64,000 bases of DNA from Alteromonas sp. KUL49 (GTDB lineage: Bacteria; Pseudomonadota; Gammaproteobacteria; Enterobacterales; Alteromonadaceae), in assembly GCF_006538345.1 (NCBI RefSeq), contig NZ_BJKL01000001.1, positions 372,001-436,000 on the forward strand, read 5' to 3'. Every line of letters begins with the position of its first letter. Position 1 is the first letter of the stretch. The position numbers and the translations under genes were made by a program. Below, in pieces: positions 54,877 through 63,923 of the stretch. The notes under the pieces were generated by a model. That model searched no databases, was not told where the DNA came from, and saw only the letters and a program-made list of their open reading frames with translations.

Positions 54877-56352
54877 ATGTCTGTACGTAACGGCGTTCAA
54901 CTTATTACCTATGCCGATAGGTTGGGCGAGGGCACTATTTCTGGGCTTAATACCCTCCTGAACCAGCAGTTTCAGGGGCTATTCACGGGTGTTCATATTC
55001 TGCCTTTTTATTATCCATTTGATGGTGAAGATGCCGGCTTTGATCCTATAGATCACACCGCTGTCGACAGTAGGTTAGGGAATTGGGAAGACGTGAAACA
55101 AATGGGATCTTCGGTGAATATTATGGCCGATCTCATCGTTAATCATATGTCAGCGCAGAGTGACGAGTTTCAAGATGTCTTGAGTCGTGGCACTCACTCT
55201 GAGTATTGGCCTTTATTCCTGACAAAAGGGTCTATATTCAATGAAGACAATGCGTCAGATATCGACAAGGTGTTCCGTCCCCGTCCAACCCCCTGTTTTT
55301 CTGATTACACTGTGGGCGACAATGAGACTGTACCTTTCTGGACAACATTTACGTCGAATCAAATTGATATCGACGTAGAGTCTGATTTGGGACAGCGTTA
55401 CCTAACATCCATTCTTAAAGCATTTACTACCAGCAATATTGATCTGATTCGCCTTGATGCGGCCGGTTATGCGATTAAGCGAGCAGGTAGCAGTTGTTTC
55501 ATGTTAGAAGAAACCTTTGCCTTCATCGAAGACTTGAGCGATCGTGCAAGAAAAATGGATATGCAATGTTTGGTCGAAATACACAGTCATTATGAAACGC
55601 AAATAGCTATCGCCGAGCGTTGTGACAGTGTGTACGATTTTGCCTTACCGCCATTGGTTTTGCATACGCTGTTCAGCAAGAACGCGGATGCATTGGCCCA
55701 TTGGTTGTCTATTTCACCTCGCAATTGTTTTACGGTATTGGACACTCACGATGGCATTGGCATTGTAGATGTTGGCCCCAGTGGTGATAAAGCTGGCTTG
55801 CTCACTGAAAGCCAAATCGACGCACTTGTTGAGGGTATTCACAAAAACTCAAAAGAGCAATCAAAGCAGGCGACAGGCGCTGCGGCGAGCAATGTGGATT
55901 TGTATCAAATCAACTGCACCTATTACGATGCACTTGGACAAGATGATTATCAGTATCTATTGGCTAGAGCGATTCAATTTTTCAGTCCTGGTATTCCACA
56001 AGTTTACTACGGTGGTTTTTTAGCGGCGACAAACGACATGGACTTGTTGGCTAAAACGAACGTGGGCCGTGATATTAATCGTCCTCACTTGAACACCGAT
56101 TACATTGAAAGGGCTATGGAAAAACCAGTGGTAAAAGCATTGGTTAAACTGATAAAGCTTCGTAACCAAAGTCCAGCATTTGACGGAGAGTTTAGCGTGT
56201 CACTGAACGAAGGCTACTTAACTTTGCGTTGGGAGCAGGGTGAGGAAACCGCGCAATTGACCGTTAATATGGCCAATTTGGAAGCGTATATTGATATCGA
56301 AAAAAATAGTGTTAGAAGTAATATTTCGCTTAGTCACTTACTCTCTGCCTAA
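54877..56352 (+). CDS. Sucrose phosphorylase (GH13 subfamily 18)
   Basis: A 491-residue cytoplasmic enzyme. Catalytic residues are in place: nucleophile Asp194 (LIRLDAAGYAIK), acid/base Glu234 (CLVEIHSHYE) and the stabilising Asp292 (VLDTHDGIGIVDV), each two residues later than in the Bifidobacterium enzyme. GVHILPFYYPFDGEDAGFDPID is the conserved loop of this subfamily, and PFWTTFTSNQIDIDV a further one. It splits sucrose and phosphate into glucose-1-P and fructose, saving ATP. Some members prefer sucrose-6-P or glucosylglycerate, but the adjacent fructokinase and lack of a PTS support free sucrose. GGAG eight bases before the ATG. It ends the transport operon. Confidence 0.9.
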   Translation: MSVRNGVQLITYADRLGEGTISGLNTLLNQQFQGLFTGVHILPFYYPFDGEDAGFDPIDHTAVDSRLGNWEDVKQMGSSVNIMADLIVNHMSAQSDEFQDVLSRGTHSEYWPLFLTKGSIFNEDNASDIDKVFRPRPTPCFSDYTVGDNETVPFWTTFTSNQIDIDVESDLGQRYLTSILKAFTTSNIDLIRLDAAGYAIKRAGSSCFMLEETFAFIEDLSDRARKMDMQCLVEIHSHYETQIAIAERCDSVYDFALPPLVLHTLFSKNADALAHWLSISPRNCFTVLDTHDGIGIVDVGPSGDKAGLLTESQIDALVEGIHKNSKEQSKQATGAAASNVDLYQINCTYYDALGQDDYQYLLARAIQFFSPGIPQVYYGGFLAATNDMDLLAKTNVGRDINRPHLNTDYIERAMEKPVVKALVKLIKLRNQSPAFDGEFSVSLNEGYLTLRWEQGEETAQLTVNMANLEAYIDIEKNSVRSNISLSHLLSA

Positions 56353-56363
56353 GGATTAAAAAC

Positions 56364-56430
56364 GCAGCCAAATCTTGACCCGACTGACGATAAGGGTATT
56401 GTGTTTAAAGATCAGTCCAAGATTGGCTGC
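56364..56430. repeat. Inverted repeat between sucrose phosphorylase and LacI genes
   Basis: Arms GCAGCCAAATCTTG (56364-56377) and CAAGATTGGCTGC (56418-56430) pair with a single bulged A, enclosing 40 bases. A long hairpin of this kind may end the phosphorylase transcript, but there is no U-tract; it could equally be an operator for the regulator gene. Role unresolved. Confidence 0.6.
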
Positions 56431-56450
56431 AATTGATCCATAGGAATAAC

Positions 56451-57488
56451 GTGACTTCGGCAAAACTAACAATAAAAGAAGTAGCGCGGCGGCTAGACGT
56501 TTCTACTGCGACTATTTCAAACGCCTTTAATAGACCTGACCAGCTGTCTGCAAAAAAGCGAGAGAGCATTCTAAAAGCATGCGAGGAAATGGGGTATTTC
56601 GGCCCTAACAAAGCCGCTCGTTCTTTACGTCGGGGGCAAACCAATATTATCGCTCTCGTTTTACCCGATAGTTTGGATTACATGGTGAGCGATCCAGTAG
56701 CAAGCCAATTTATTCGTGGTGTGGCACAAGAGCTCAAAAATACCGACGCAAATTTGCTTTTGTTTTCTGGTAACAATGACAGCGTTAACGATGTTGTTGA
56801 TTTCGTTGACGGGTTCATTTGTTATGGAGCGCCAAGAAACCATAATCTGCTAAAACAGCTTTCTAGTATTAGCAAACACGTCGTCACCGCCGACTTTGAT
56901 ATTGGAACTGCCCCTTCCGTTAATATTGATAATTATCAAGCCGCCTATGAAATAGGAAAAGTCGCCCTTGGTGATAGTGCCCAACGCGTCGCAATTTTAG
57001 GCCTTCGATTAATTGAGGGAAAATATACCTGTTCAGTCAATGATAGTCCTTTAATTGATTCAGAGTTCTCAGTATCACACCGTCGATTGGATGGTTATAT
57101 GAAAGCGCTCACTGAGTGTAAAGTTATTGTGTCGAAAGAGGATATATGGCATATCCCTGAGAGCTCACAGAAATATGCAAAAGTGGCGGCTCAACACGTC
57201 TTATCTCAAACGCCGCGCCCGAATGTCTTATTGTGTATGAGTGATGTAATTGCATTAACCGCAATGCAAGAAGCACTGAAGCTGGGTTTGCGTGTACCCC
57301 AAGATATTCGTATTGTAGGTTTTGATGGGATCGACGAGGGCAGCCGTTACCATCCTACGTTGGCGACGGTTGAGCAGTTTAATGTGAAAAAAGGGGCGAT
57401 GGCAGCAAGAATGTTTTTAGATCGCACGTCGCACAGTGAGATTTTACCATTCTCATTGGTAGACGGCGACAGCGCGCCGGCACAGTAA
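56451..57488 (+). CDS. LacI-family regulator of the sucrose locus
   Basis: A 345-residue repressor. I use the GTG at 56451, with AGGA five bases upstream, over a TTG at 56433. The helix-turn-helix is KLTIKEVARRLDVSTATISN with the LacI hinge FNRPDQLSAKKRESILKAC, then the two-lobed sugar-binding domain (FIRGVAQELKNTDANLLLFS, VVTADFDIGTAPSVNID, RVPQDIRIVGFDGIDEG). It lies directly after sucrose phosphorylase and before the secreted RidA-like gene. It most likely binds the palindrome at 50020-50033 and responds to sucrose or fructose; both are inferences from position. The 22-bp site at 49771 may belong to it or to another regulator. Confidence 0.92.
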   Translation: MTSAKLTIKEVARRLDVSTATISNAFNRPDQLSAKKRESILKACEEMGYFGPNKAARSLRRGQTNIIALVLPDSLDYMVSDPVASQFIRGVAQELKNTDANLLLFSGNNDSVNDVVDFVDGFICYGAPRNHNLLKQLSSISKHVVTADFDIGTAPSVNIDNYQAAYEIGKVALGDSAQRVAILGLRLIEGKYTCSVNDSPLIDSEFSVSHRRLDGYMKALTECKVIVSKEDIWHIPESSQKYAKVAAQHVLSQTPRPNVLLCMSDVIALTAMQEALKLGLRVPQDIRIVGFDGIDEGSRYHPTLATVEQFNVKKGAMAARMFLDRTSHSEILPFSLVDGDSAPAQ

Positions 57489-57504
57489 TTTAAAAGGAAC
57501 TGAA

Positions 57505-58023
57505 ATGAAGAGAGTAATCTTGCTACTAGGCTTTCTCCTGTCTGCTATGCATTCACAGGCCAATGAAAGCGTAGATGAACGTTTGGCCGGCTTGGGTATC
57601 TCTTTAGTCGAAAAAGGAGCGCCAACGGCAAACTATGTTTATGCGGTGAAGTCTGGCAACCTACTCTTTACCGCAGGACATATTCCCCTTGATGAGCAAG
57701 GTCAGGTGATGACTGGGAAACTGGGCGATGACCTTACCACACAAGAGGGCGCTGCCGCTGCTCGCCAAGCGGGTATTTCGCTATTGAGCACTATTGCCGA
57801 GCATGTGGGCGGCTTAGATAAGGTGGTACGTATTGTAAAGGTCACGGGCATGGTTAATGCCACTGCTGATTACACTGAACACTCACAAGTGGTGAACGGT
57901 TTTTCCGACTTAATGGTAGAAGTTTTTGGCGAAAAGGGTAAACACGCCCGCTCTGCCGTGGGGATGTCGTCATTACCCTTGAACTCTGCGGTAGAAATTG
58001 AAGTGATTGTTGAATTTGAATGA
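57505..58023 (+). CDS. RidA/YjgF-family protein with signal peptide
   Basis: A 172-residue protein. After a clear signal peptide (MKRVILLLGFLLSAMHSQA) comes a RidA-like domain: YVYAVKSGNLLFTAGHIPLDEQ, AAARQAGISLLSTIAEHVGG, VKVTGMVNATADYTEH and GKHARSAVGMSSLPLNSAVE, where Arg of the GKHAR region and the late Glu correspond to the active-site pocket. RidA proteins hydrolyse reactive imines/enamines in the cytoplasm; a secreted form is unusual and its substrate is unknown. AAGGA precedes the ATG, 16 bases after the LacI stop, and a hairpin terminates downstream. Confidence 0.85.
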   Translation: MKRVILLLGFLLSAMHSQANESVDERLAGLGISLVEKGAPTANYVYAVKSGNLLFTAGHIPLDEQGQVMTGKLGDDLTTQEGAAAARQAGISLLSTIAEHVGGLDKVVRIVKVTGMVNATADYTEHSQVVNGFSDLMVEVFGEKGKHARSAVGMSSLPLNSAVEIEVIVEFE

Positions 58024-58032
58024 CACAACAAT

Positions 58033-58060
58033 GAGCAGGCTGAACAGTAGCAGCCTGCTC
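58033..58060. terminator. Hairpin between convergent RidA and NTF2-like genes
   Basis: A 10-bp stem GAGCAGGCTG/CAGCCTGCTC (58033-58042, 58051-58060) with an 8-base loop, 10 bases past the RidA stop. No long U-tract, but the position supports a shared terminator. Confidence 0.6.
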
Positions 58061-58101
58061 TAGTGTGTATTTCAATCTATCGTTCCTCTTACTTTGTATT
58101 C

Positions 58102-58500
58102 CTAGGCAAAGTCGAGCAGGTCAGTACCAAAAAAGTTATCGATGATGCAGCGCCATTCACCAGTACTTTGCCGTTGCATCACATATACCGCTTTTTTAGG
58201 CTCACAAGGCAGCGCATCCGGTGTTGCTTTAGGCACTAGGTAGAGTTTAGTGATAACTAGTGCAATATCTCCCGCTTCGATAACGATTTCATCGCCTTGG
58301 GTAACATTATGCTGAGGCATAAATTTGCGTTGAAAGTCTAGGAGCGCGCGGACGCAGTCATGGGGATTATGCTGAGACTGCGCTAAAGGAGAGGCGACAA
58401 CTTTAGCATTTTCGGCATAGCAGCTATTAACGACTTGGCTGTCGCCACAGTTAACGGCTGTATGTAGTTTTGCCAACAATTGGGTGATGGTGTCTGTCAT
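58102..58500 (-). CDS. NTF2-like/SnoaL-like protein
   Basis: A small cytoplasmic protein of about 132 residues, starting at the ATG at 58500 (AGAG 9-11 bases upstream) rather than 58509. The helix ITQLLAKLHTAVNCGDSQVVNSCYAENAKVV and the strands DEIVIEAGDIALVITKLYLV and EWRCIIDNFFGTDLLDF fit the cone-like NTF2/SnoaL fold that serves as ligand pocket or enzyme (isomerase, dehydratase, hydrolase). No catalytic residue set can be named. It stands alone on the - strand and converges on RidA. Function unknown. Confidence 0.75.
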   Translation of the reverse strand: MTDTITQLLAKLHTAVNCGDSQVVNSCYAENAKVVASPLAQSQHNPHDCVRALLDFQRKFMPQHNVTQGDEIVIEAGDIALVITKLYLVPKATPDALPCEPKKAVYVMQRQSTGEWRCIIDNFFGTDLLDFA

Positions 58501-58541
58501 TGTGATCATTCTCTTTTAAATTACCGCAACGACATTGCATT

Positions 58542-58568
58542 AAAAAACCCGCCGTTGCGGCGGGTTTT
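58542..58568 (-). terminator. Strong terminator of the ABC/two-component operon
   Basis: An 11-bp stem (AAAACCCGCCG/CGGCGGGTTTT, 58544-58554 and 58558-58568) with a 3-base loop, six U on the - strand. It lies about 190 bases beyond the kinase stop; 58569-58755 shows no gene. The A/T flanks make it usable in both directions. Confidence 0.85.
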
Positions 58569-58755
58569 AGTGATTCTTTAGTTACACACTAGCACACCCG
58601 CCATTGCCTAATAATGACGAGAATCAGAATAGTGATTGGGTTGCAATTGACTAAGCGCATGGCGTAGTTATACCTTTTTGAAACCTGTGTTTACGTGTAA
58701 CTCAACGGGGTCAGTGTTGATCTGGCTGGTGGTAAAGTCAACTGTTTTTGCGTGG

Positions 58756-60051
58756 TCAGTTTTCCAAAGGTAACGACAAGCTGGCAATCAGGCCGCCACC
58801 TTCCTTGTTGCGCAAGGTGAGGCTTCCACAATGGCCTTCGGCAACATTTTTGCAAATGGCGAGTCCAACTCCTGTGCCACCTTGTTTGGTACTGAAAAAT
58901 GGCAGCATCACTTGATGGATGACATCATCGGGAATGCCTTGTCCGTCGTCTTCTACCATTATCGTTACCATAGTCGGCAGGACGTTTGCTGTTATGGCAA
59001 CGGCAGGTGCTGCACTGGCTGCGTCGTTGGCATTCTTTACTAGGTTGATGAGTGCCTGTTCAACCTGTGCCTTATCGATATGTAATGGGGGTAAATGCTC
59101 AGGTACGTGCAAAGCACACTGGTAAAGTAGTTGTATATCTTGCAGTAGCTCAAGAGTATTGACTCGCTCTTTGTCGGGAGTGCCCAATCTGGCGAGTTTT
59201 CCATAACTTTTCACAAAATCATTTAGGTGATTGACGCGCCTAGATATTCCATTGAATACTCTTTCTAGTTTTTCTGCGTCGTACTCCACTGCATTGGGTT
59301 GGGACAATAAACGCCCGCTATGACATAAAGAGCTGATCGGTGCGATAGAGTTGTTTAATTCGTGACTTATCACTCGTATGGCTTTCTTCCAAATCTCCAG
59401 CTCTTGTTTGTTCAGCGCTTCGGTCATGGGTTTGAATAAATACAGAGTATGAGAAGCACCATTGAGTTTAAGCGGCGAACGACTCACATGCCACGATTGG
59501 GATCGAGCGTCTCCCATTTCTACTGTGCATATAGCGCTGCCTTGTTCACTAAGCTGCTGATAAAAAAGCGGTGTAATTTCTTGAAATAGTGGCGTCCAAT
59601 TGGCACCTATCATGGCTTTAGAGCTTGGTTCGAACCATTGCTTTGCGGCGTGATTAGCGAACACGATAATGTCGTTGTGATTAACGAGCACGGTAACTAC
59701 GCTAGATTCATTCACTACCTTATCAAGCAGTAATTCTCGTTGAAAAATGTGCTGACGCTCTACGCGAAGTTTGTCGGTAACCTGATTAAACAAGGAGAGT
59801 ATTTTGGCAGAGTTTTTCGCGTTTTCTGAGGGCAAACTAATGGCAAAGTTGTTGTCCAACATGTGTAGTAGGCCATCTTCCAATAAATGTATTGTAGACG
59901 CTTGTTGCAGCAAGGTTCGTCGTAAAAACAAAACCGAGGTGACGACTCCCGCTGCGAGTAGTAACACGAAAAGTAATACATGTTGGTGCCACGACCATAC
60001 TAGCCCAAGTACCCATACAAGATTAAAAACAACCAGTGCTGCTAGTGCCAT
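58756..60051 (-). CDS. NtrB-like sensor histidine kinase
   Basis: A 431-residue membrane kinase. Two transmembrane helices (~1-20 and ~25-42) enclose only a few residues, so there is no extracellular domain. A HAMP-like/linker region and a PAS-like domain (~105-210, SSVVTVLVNHNDIIVFANHA) precede the His box VISHELNNSIAPISSLC (His230) and the HATPase boxes (INLVKNANDAA, VEDDGQGIPDDVI, GGTGVGLAICKNV). It starts directly at the stop of the response regulator, in the same operon, and presumably phosphorylates it. With no periplasmic sensor it may read the state of the adjacent ABC transporter, as transporter-sensing kinases of antimicrobial-peptide systems do; that is inference. Confidence 0.93.
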   Translation of the reverse strand: MALAALVVFNLVWVLGLVWSWHQHVLLFVLLLAAGVVTSVLFLRRTLLQQASTIHLLEDGLLHMLDNNFAISLPSENAKNSAKILSLFNQVTDKLRVERQHIFQRELLLDKVVNESSVVTVLVNHNDIIVFANHAAKQWFEPSSKAMIGANWTPLFQEITPLFYQQLSEQGSAICTVEMGDARSQSWHVSRSPLKLNGASHTLYLFKPMTEALNKQELEIWKKAIRVISHELNNSIAPISSLCHSGRLLSQPNAVEYDAEKLERVFNGISRRVNHLNDFVKSYGKLARLGTPDKERVNTLELLQDIQLLYQCALHVPEHLPPLHIDKAQVEQALINLVKNANDAASAAPAVAITANVLPTMVTIMVEDDGQGIPDDVIHQVMLPFFSTKQGGTGVGLAICKNVAEGHCGSLTLRNKEGGGLIASLSLPLEN

Positions 60052-61314
60052 TTACTCACTCTCTACATCAATCTTGTATTTTTCAATGCGGCGATAAAGG
60101 GCTTGTCTGCTCAGGCCGAGTGCTAGCGCGGTTTGTTTAATAACGCCTTTATGCGCTTTAAGTGCAGTCTCAATCTGAGCCTTTTCATCAACATTTACCG
60201 AGGCTTCAAGTTGGAAATCTTCCGGAGATAATAACTTTGACGAAGAGAAGACCTTGGCCCGTTCACAGGCATTTTGCAGTTCACGGACATTACCCGGCCA
60301 GGATTGTTGTTGGAGAAAACTTAGCGCATCATCACTCAAGGAAAATTCGGGATGTAGAAAGTGCTTGGCGAGTGGCGCTATGTCGTCTTTTCGTTCACGC
60401 AATGGCGGTAAATGAAGTTCAACGACGTTCAATCGAAACCATAAATCTTCTCGAAAGCTGCCGGCTTTAACCATAGCCGGTAGGTCGGCGTTGGTCGCAC
60501 ACAGTACCCTTACATTCACTTTTTGTGTGGTATTTGCACCAAGTTTTTCAAATTCACCAGTTTGCAGTACCCGTAATAACTTCATTTGCCCATTTAAGGA
60601 CAAATTACCAATTTCATCTAAGAACAATGTTCCACCATCGGCAGCCTCAAAACGACCTATACGCTGTGAATTAGCGCCAGTAAACGCGCCTTTTTCTGCA
60701 CCAAAAAGTTCGGCTTCCATCAAATCTGGCGGAATGGCACCAATGTTCACTTTTACGAATGGGGCGTTTTGTCGAGTTGAATGTTGGTGAATGTAATCCG
60801 CCAGTACTTCCTTACCACAGCCATTTTCACCTGTAATCATGACGTTGATATCGGCACTGGCGACACGCTGCGCCTGACCTATCAGTTGTCCCATTATTGC
60901 ACTGTCGTAGATGAGAGTGGTTTTGTTCTGAGTTTTAACCGTGGTATTGGCGTATCTATCAACCAAGCTAAGCAGCTTCTCATCGTCCCAAGGTTTGGGC
61001 AGATAGTCTACTGCGCCAGCTTTAACCAGTTCTATGGCAGTGTCTAGGTGAGTCCATGCAGTCATCAATACAATGGGAATATTAGGTGTGACCTCCCTTA
61101 ACTGATAAAACAGAGATTTGCCTTCATTACCGGATGTGAGGTCTTCGGTGAAGTTCATGTCTTGAATGACAAGATCTATCTGTTGGTGTTGGACCGCCAT
61201 CATGGCGTCTTTGACAGTGCTCGCCAGCACTAATGTGTGACCGTGTAACCCCAGTAGCAAATCCAATGCATCTAAAACATCGGGGTTGTCGTCTACGACT
61301 AATACGCGTGCCAT
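60052..61314 (-). CDS. Sigma54-dependent response regulator (NtrC type)
   Basis: A 420-residue activator. Receiver domain ~1-120 with Asp52 (VIQDMNF) and Lys in DYLPKPWD; AAA+ domain ~145-365 with Walker A GENGCGKE, the sigma54 loop EKGAFTGA, Walker B GGTLFLDEIG and LWFRLNVVELHLPPLRERKDDI; C-terminal Fis-like helix-turn-helix IKQTALALGLSRQALYRRIEKY. GGAGAG precedes the ATG. It turns on sigma54 promoters when phosphorylated by the partner kinase that starts one base after its stop. Its targets are not marked in the window; the ABC genes upstream are likely, but their promoter lies outside. Confidence 0.95.
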   Translation of the reverse strand: MARVLVVDDNPDVLDALDLLLGLHGHTLVLASTVKDAMMAVQHQQIDLVIQDMNFTEDLTSGNEGKSLFYQLREVTPNIPIVLMTAWTHLDTAIELVKAGAVDYLPKPWDDEKLLSLVDRYANTTVKTQNKTTLIYDSAIMGQLIGQAQRVASADINVMITGENGCGKEVLADYIHQHSTRQNAPFVKVNIGAIPPDLMEAELFGAEKGAFTGANSQRIGRFEAADGGTLFLDEIGNLSLNGQMKLLRVLQTGEFEKLGANTTQKVNVRVLCATNADLPAMVKAGSFREDLWFRLNVVELHLPPLRERKDDIAPLAKHFLHPEFSLSDDALSFLQQQSWPGNVRELQNACERAKVFSSSKLLSPEDFQLEASVNVDEKAQIETALKAHKGVIKQTALALGLSRQALYRRIEKYKIDVESE

Positions 61315-61349
61315 TTTCTCTCCATGCGCGTTTTTATAATGCAGCTAAC

Positions 61350-61392
61350 GCTTTAGCCCCATCCTACATGTTATTACAGGTGGGGCGAAAGC
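61350..61392. terminator. Hairpin between ABC permease and response regulator
   Basis: Arms 61350-61364 and 61379-61392 (GCTTTAGCCCCATCC / GGTGGGGCGAAAGC) pair with a mismatch and a bulge, loop 14 bases. No U-tract on the - strand. It could partly separate the permease and two-component transcripts. Confidence 0.45.
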
Positions 61393-61411
61393 ATTATTCT
61401 AGTTCAAAGTA

Positions 61412-62623
61412 TTACACCGTGCGTGTAGCAATGACGGGGGGGATCTTACTTGTTCGCCATGCAGGGAACCAGGTAGCAATGGTGCCAGAGGCAAATACGA
61501 TAATAATCGACAAGGATACCAGTGCAATCGAAGGTTGGCTGATATCTATTTGCTCACCCAACAACATATTAAAGCCAACAATAAAGCCCATTCCTATAAC
61601 CGCGCCAAGCAGAGTCACTAGCCAGTTTTCACTGAGCACATAAAGCAATACATCTCGCTTTTTCGCACCCAATGCGCGACGAATGCCAATGAGTTTCTTT
61701 TGGCGAGTAATGTGAAATTGCGCGTGGGCAAAACTACTGATAGCAGAAATGACTAGCATCAACACGCACAGCATAGCAAACAGACCGGCAAGTCCTGTGT
61801 CTTGCTCAAAAAACTCAGTGTGATGTTCTTCAAATGTGTAAACGCTAGAGATATCGCGTTCTGCTTGTACACCTAATATTGTGTCTTTGGCTGCGTGTCT
61901 AACCGCATCCATTTTCGCAGGATCTACATTTAATACATAGTACTGGGTAAATGAACTGTTGGTTACCGGTCCAATAGCAAAGAAGAAAAACTGCTTTTTT
62001 GGGTCAAGAAACGGGTTATTGATGAAGTCTTTAACCACTCCCACTACACGCCCGCGATTAGTAATTCGACCGACAGCTCCGTCAGGGTATAGAGTATTTG
62101 CTAAAGATTCACTGATGACTATGTTTCGTTCACTGCCCGTTTCGCCCGCATTTTCGTCGTCCCAAGTGAGTTTTCTGCCATCAACAAGCTCGAGTTCGAA
62201 GGTATCGAAAACATCGGGTGTCGAGTAGTAAACAGCCACAAAGTTGAGTAGACGTTCAAGAGCGGCATCGGGCGGTGTGTCTATGTCTTCCATATTCATG
62301 TTCCAACCGCCATTTTGAATGGGTACCTGGATTTGTGGCGATACTGCGTTTACCCCATCAAGCTGTGACAGTTTGAGTAAGTCTTCGTCGAGTATGGAGC
62401 GATAGTAGTCACTGTCTTTGTATGCACCTGATGTCGGCCATGACTCTAGCACGAGTAGTTTTTCGAGAGGTAAACCCGTGGGTTGAAGCAACTTCTCCCG
62501 TGCATCCAGCGCTAACACTACACTGTTGACAATGAGTCCAAGGGTGAGTGCGAGCTGAAGCACAAGTAGGCTAGAAGTGAAACGACGTAAAAGGAGTGAC
62601 TTCAATAAAGCTTTAATATTCAC
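61412..62623 (-). CDS. FtsX/MacB-type ABC transporter permease
   Basis: A 403-residue inner-membrane protein with GTG start at 62623 (AGGA upstream). The N-terminal helix (~15-35, SSLLVLQLALTLGLIVNSVV) is followed by a large periplasmic domain (~40-270) and three C-terminal helices (~280-305, ~325-350, ~370-390), with KKLIGIRRALGAKKRDVLLYVL between them as the conserved FtsX coupling loop. MacB-type permeases of this form act as mechanotransmission pumps for lipids or peptides and usually work in pairs. It begins four bases after the stop of the second permease. The ATPase gene is at the window edge and the two-component genes lie downstream. Confidence 0.88.
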   Translation of the reverse strand: MNIKALLKSLLLRRFTSSLLVLQLALTLGLIVNSVVLALDAREKLLQPTGLPLEKLLVLESWPTSGAYKDSDYYRSILDEDLLKLSQLDGVNAVSPQIQVPIQNGGWNMNMEDIDTPPDAALERLLNFVAVYYSTPDVFDTFELELVDGRKLTWDDENAGETGSERNIVISESLANTLYPDGAVGRITNRGRVVGVVKDFINNPFLDPKKQFFFFAIGPVTNSSFTQYYVLNVDPAKMDAVRHAAKDTILGVQAERDISSVYTFEEHHTEFFEQDTGLAGLFAMLCVLMLVISAISSFAHAQFHITRQKKLIGIRRALGAKKRDVLLYVLSENWLVTLLGAVIGMGFIVGFNMLLGEQIDISQPSIALVSLSIIIVFASGTIATWFPAWRTSKIPPVIATRTV

Positions 62624-62627
62624 GATG

Positions 62628-63914
62628 CTATCCTTTTAATTCAGTTGAAATGGCAACAGTACGAGAGCGTACTACGGGGTACAGTGAGCTAAGCAAAGTA
62701 GTGAAAAGCGCTAAAAGGAAGCCTAACAGGAGCATGTCTGCGCCCATTACCGCCACATATTCTAGGTTGGGAAGGAGCATTACAGAAACGTGGAGAAAGG
62801 CATAGGCGAGTAGTAGAGAAATTAAGCCAGAAATCACACCGGTAACAGCACCTTCAACCATACCTTGCATTAACAACTGCTGCTTACTCACACCTAAGGC
62901 ACGCTTGAGCGCGGTATCAAAGTTGGTAGCACTGTAGCGAGCCAGTAGTAAACTACTGGCGTTAAAGATACACACCACCAAGAACAAACTTGTTGCAATG
63001 GCAAAGGCTGCCACACGGTTATCGACCACCTCGTTGTGCGCTAGCCACTCGTTTACATCATGCAATTGAGTAATGATTTCATTCGGAAACTGACCAGCGT
63101 CTTTGAGTGCCTGAGAGTGCCCTTGCATGGCAGCAATAAAGCGTTGTTTTTGTGCATCGTTGGTCAGTTCTACCCATCCTTGTAAATAGTAAACCCCTCT
63201 GTCTCTGGTTTCAGCCATAGTATCAAAGTTGTCAGTAGAGACGGTTCGAACAGTAGCCGCTAAGTTGCTGTCGAGGGCAGTTTCGATGGGAATGAATAAG
63301 TCTTCCGTTCCGCGAAACTCAAGTCCTTCATGTACATGATAAAACATGGGGCGAAGAGGCCACTCGTCAAGCACACCTACTACGGTATAAAGCTCGCCAT
63401 TCACTTCTAAGGTTTTTCCAACGCTGTTTTCGCCCGCAAATAGGGTGTTGTTCATTGTCGCCCCAAGGACGACATTTCGACTGTTGTCATCGGTGTAGGT
63501 ACTACCGTATTTGAATGGCGCATTGACCATGTTTAAGAATTGATGGGAAGAAGCTCTAACCGCACTTGAAAAGCGAGTCAGGCTTTTGGATTCGGCGTCG
63601 CGAATATATGCGTGAGAGCGGTAGTGAAGCACCGTACTATCGGCGAACTCCCCTTGTTTTAACGCCATCCCGTCTGAGTAGCGCAAGATATCTGTGATAG
63701 GGTCTCGGTTCGTCTCAACCGGCCATGTGTTTATGCTGATATGAAAAAGCTGTGCGCTTTTTTCAGGAATCGGATCGCTTGCCATGGTGTTCAAAATGGC
63801 AAGATTGGCAGTAAACACACCCACGCCAATCGCTAGAGTGAGTGTAACCAACCCGTAGAGAGTGGGAAATCGCTTGAGGTTCTTAATACTGAGCTGAAGA
63901 TAATATTGAAACAT
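62628..63914 (-). CDS. FtsX/MacB-type ABC transporter permease
   Basis: A 428-residue protein of the same family and topology as the next gene: N-terminal helix (~17-40, TLYGLVTLTLAIGVGVFTANLAIL), periplasmic MacB_PCD-like domain (NVVLGATMNNTLFAGENSVGKTLEVNG, YTVVGVLDEWPL), then helices at ~295-315, ~345-370 and ~380-410 with FDTALKRALGVSKQQLLMQGM as the FtsX loop. AAGGA precedes the ATG, nine bases after the stop of the upstream reading frame. The two permeases probably form a heterodimer with the partial ATPase; an efflux or lipoprotein-processing role is typical. The cargo cannot be told from sequence. Confidence 0.88.
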   Translation of the reverse strand: MFQYYLQLSIKNLKRFPTLYGLVTLTLAIGVGVFTANLAILNTMASDPIPEKSAQLFHISINTWPVETNRDPITDILRYSDGMALKQGEFADSTVLHYRSHAYIRDAESKSLTRFSSAVRASSHQFLNMVNAPFKYGSTYTDDNSRNVVLGATMNNTLFAGENSVGKTLEVNGELYTVVGVLDEWPLRPMFYHVHEGLEFRGTEDLFIPIETALDSNLAATVRTVSTDNFDTMAETRDRGVYYLQGWVELTNDAQKQRFIAAMQGHSQALKDAGQFPNEIITQLHDVNEWLAHNEVVDNRVAAFAIATSLFLVVCIFNASSLLLARYSATNFDTALKRALGVSKQQLLMQGMVEGAVTGVISGLISLLLAYAFLHVSVMLLPNLEYVAVMGADMLLLGFLLALFTTLLSSLYPVVRSRTVAISTELKG

Positions 63915-63923
63915 GACAATTCC

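Noticed and set aside
61233-61643. + strand frame of 136 codons over the response regulator start and permease end
   Set aside because: Antisense to two clear genes; crosses their intergenic hairpin.
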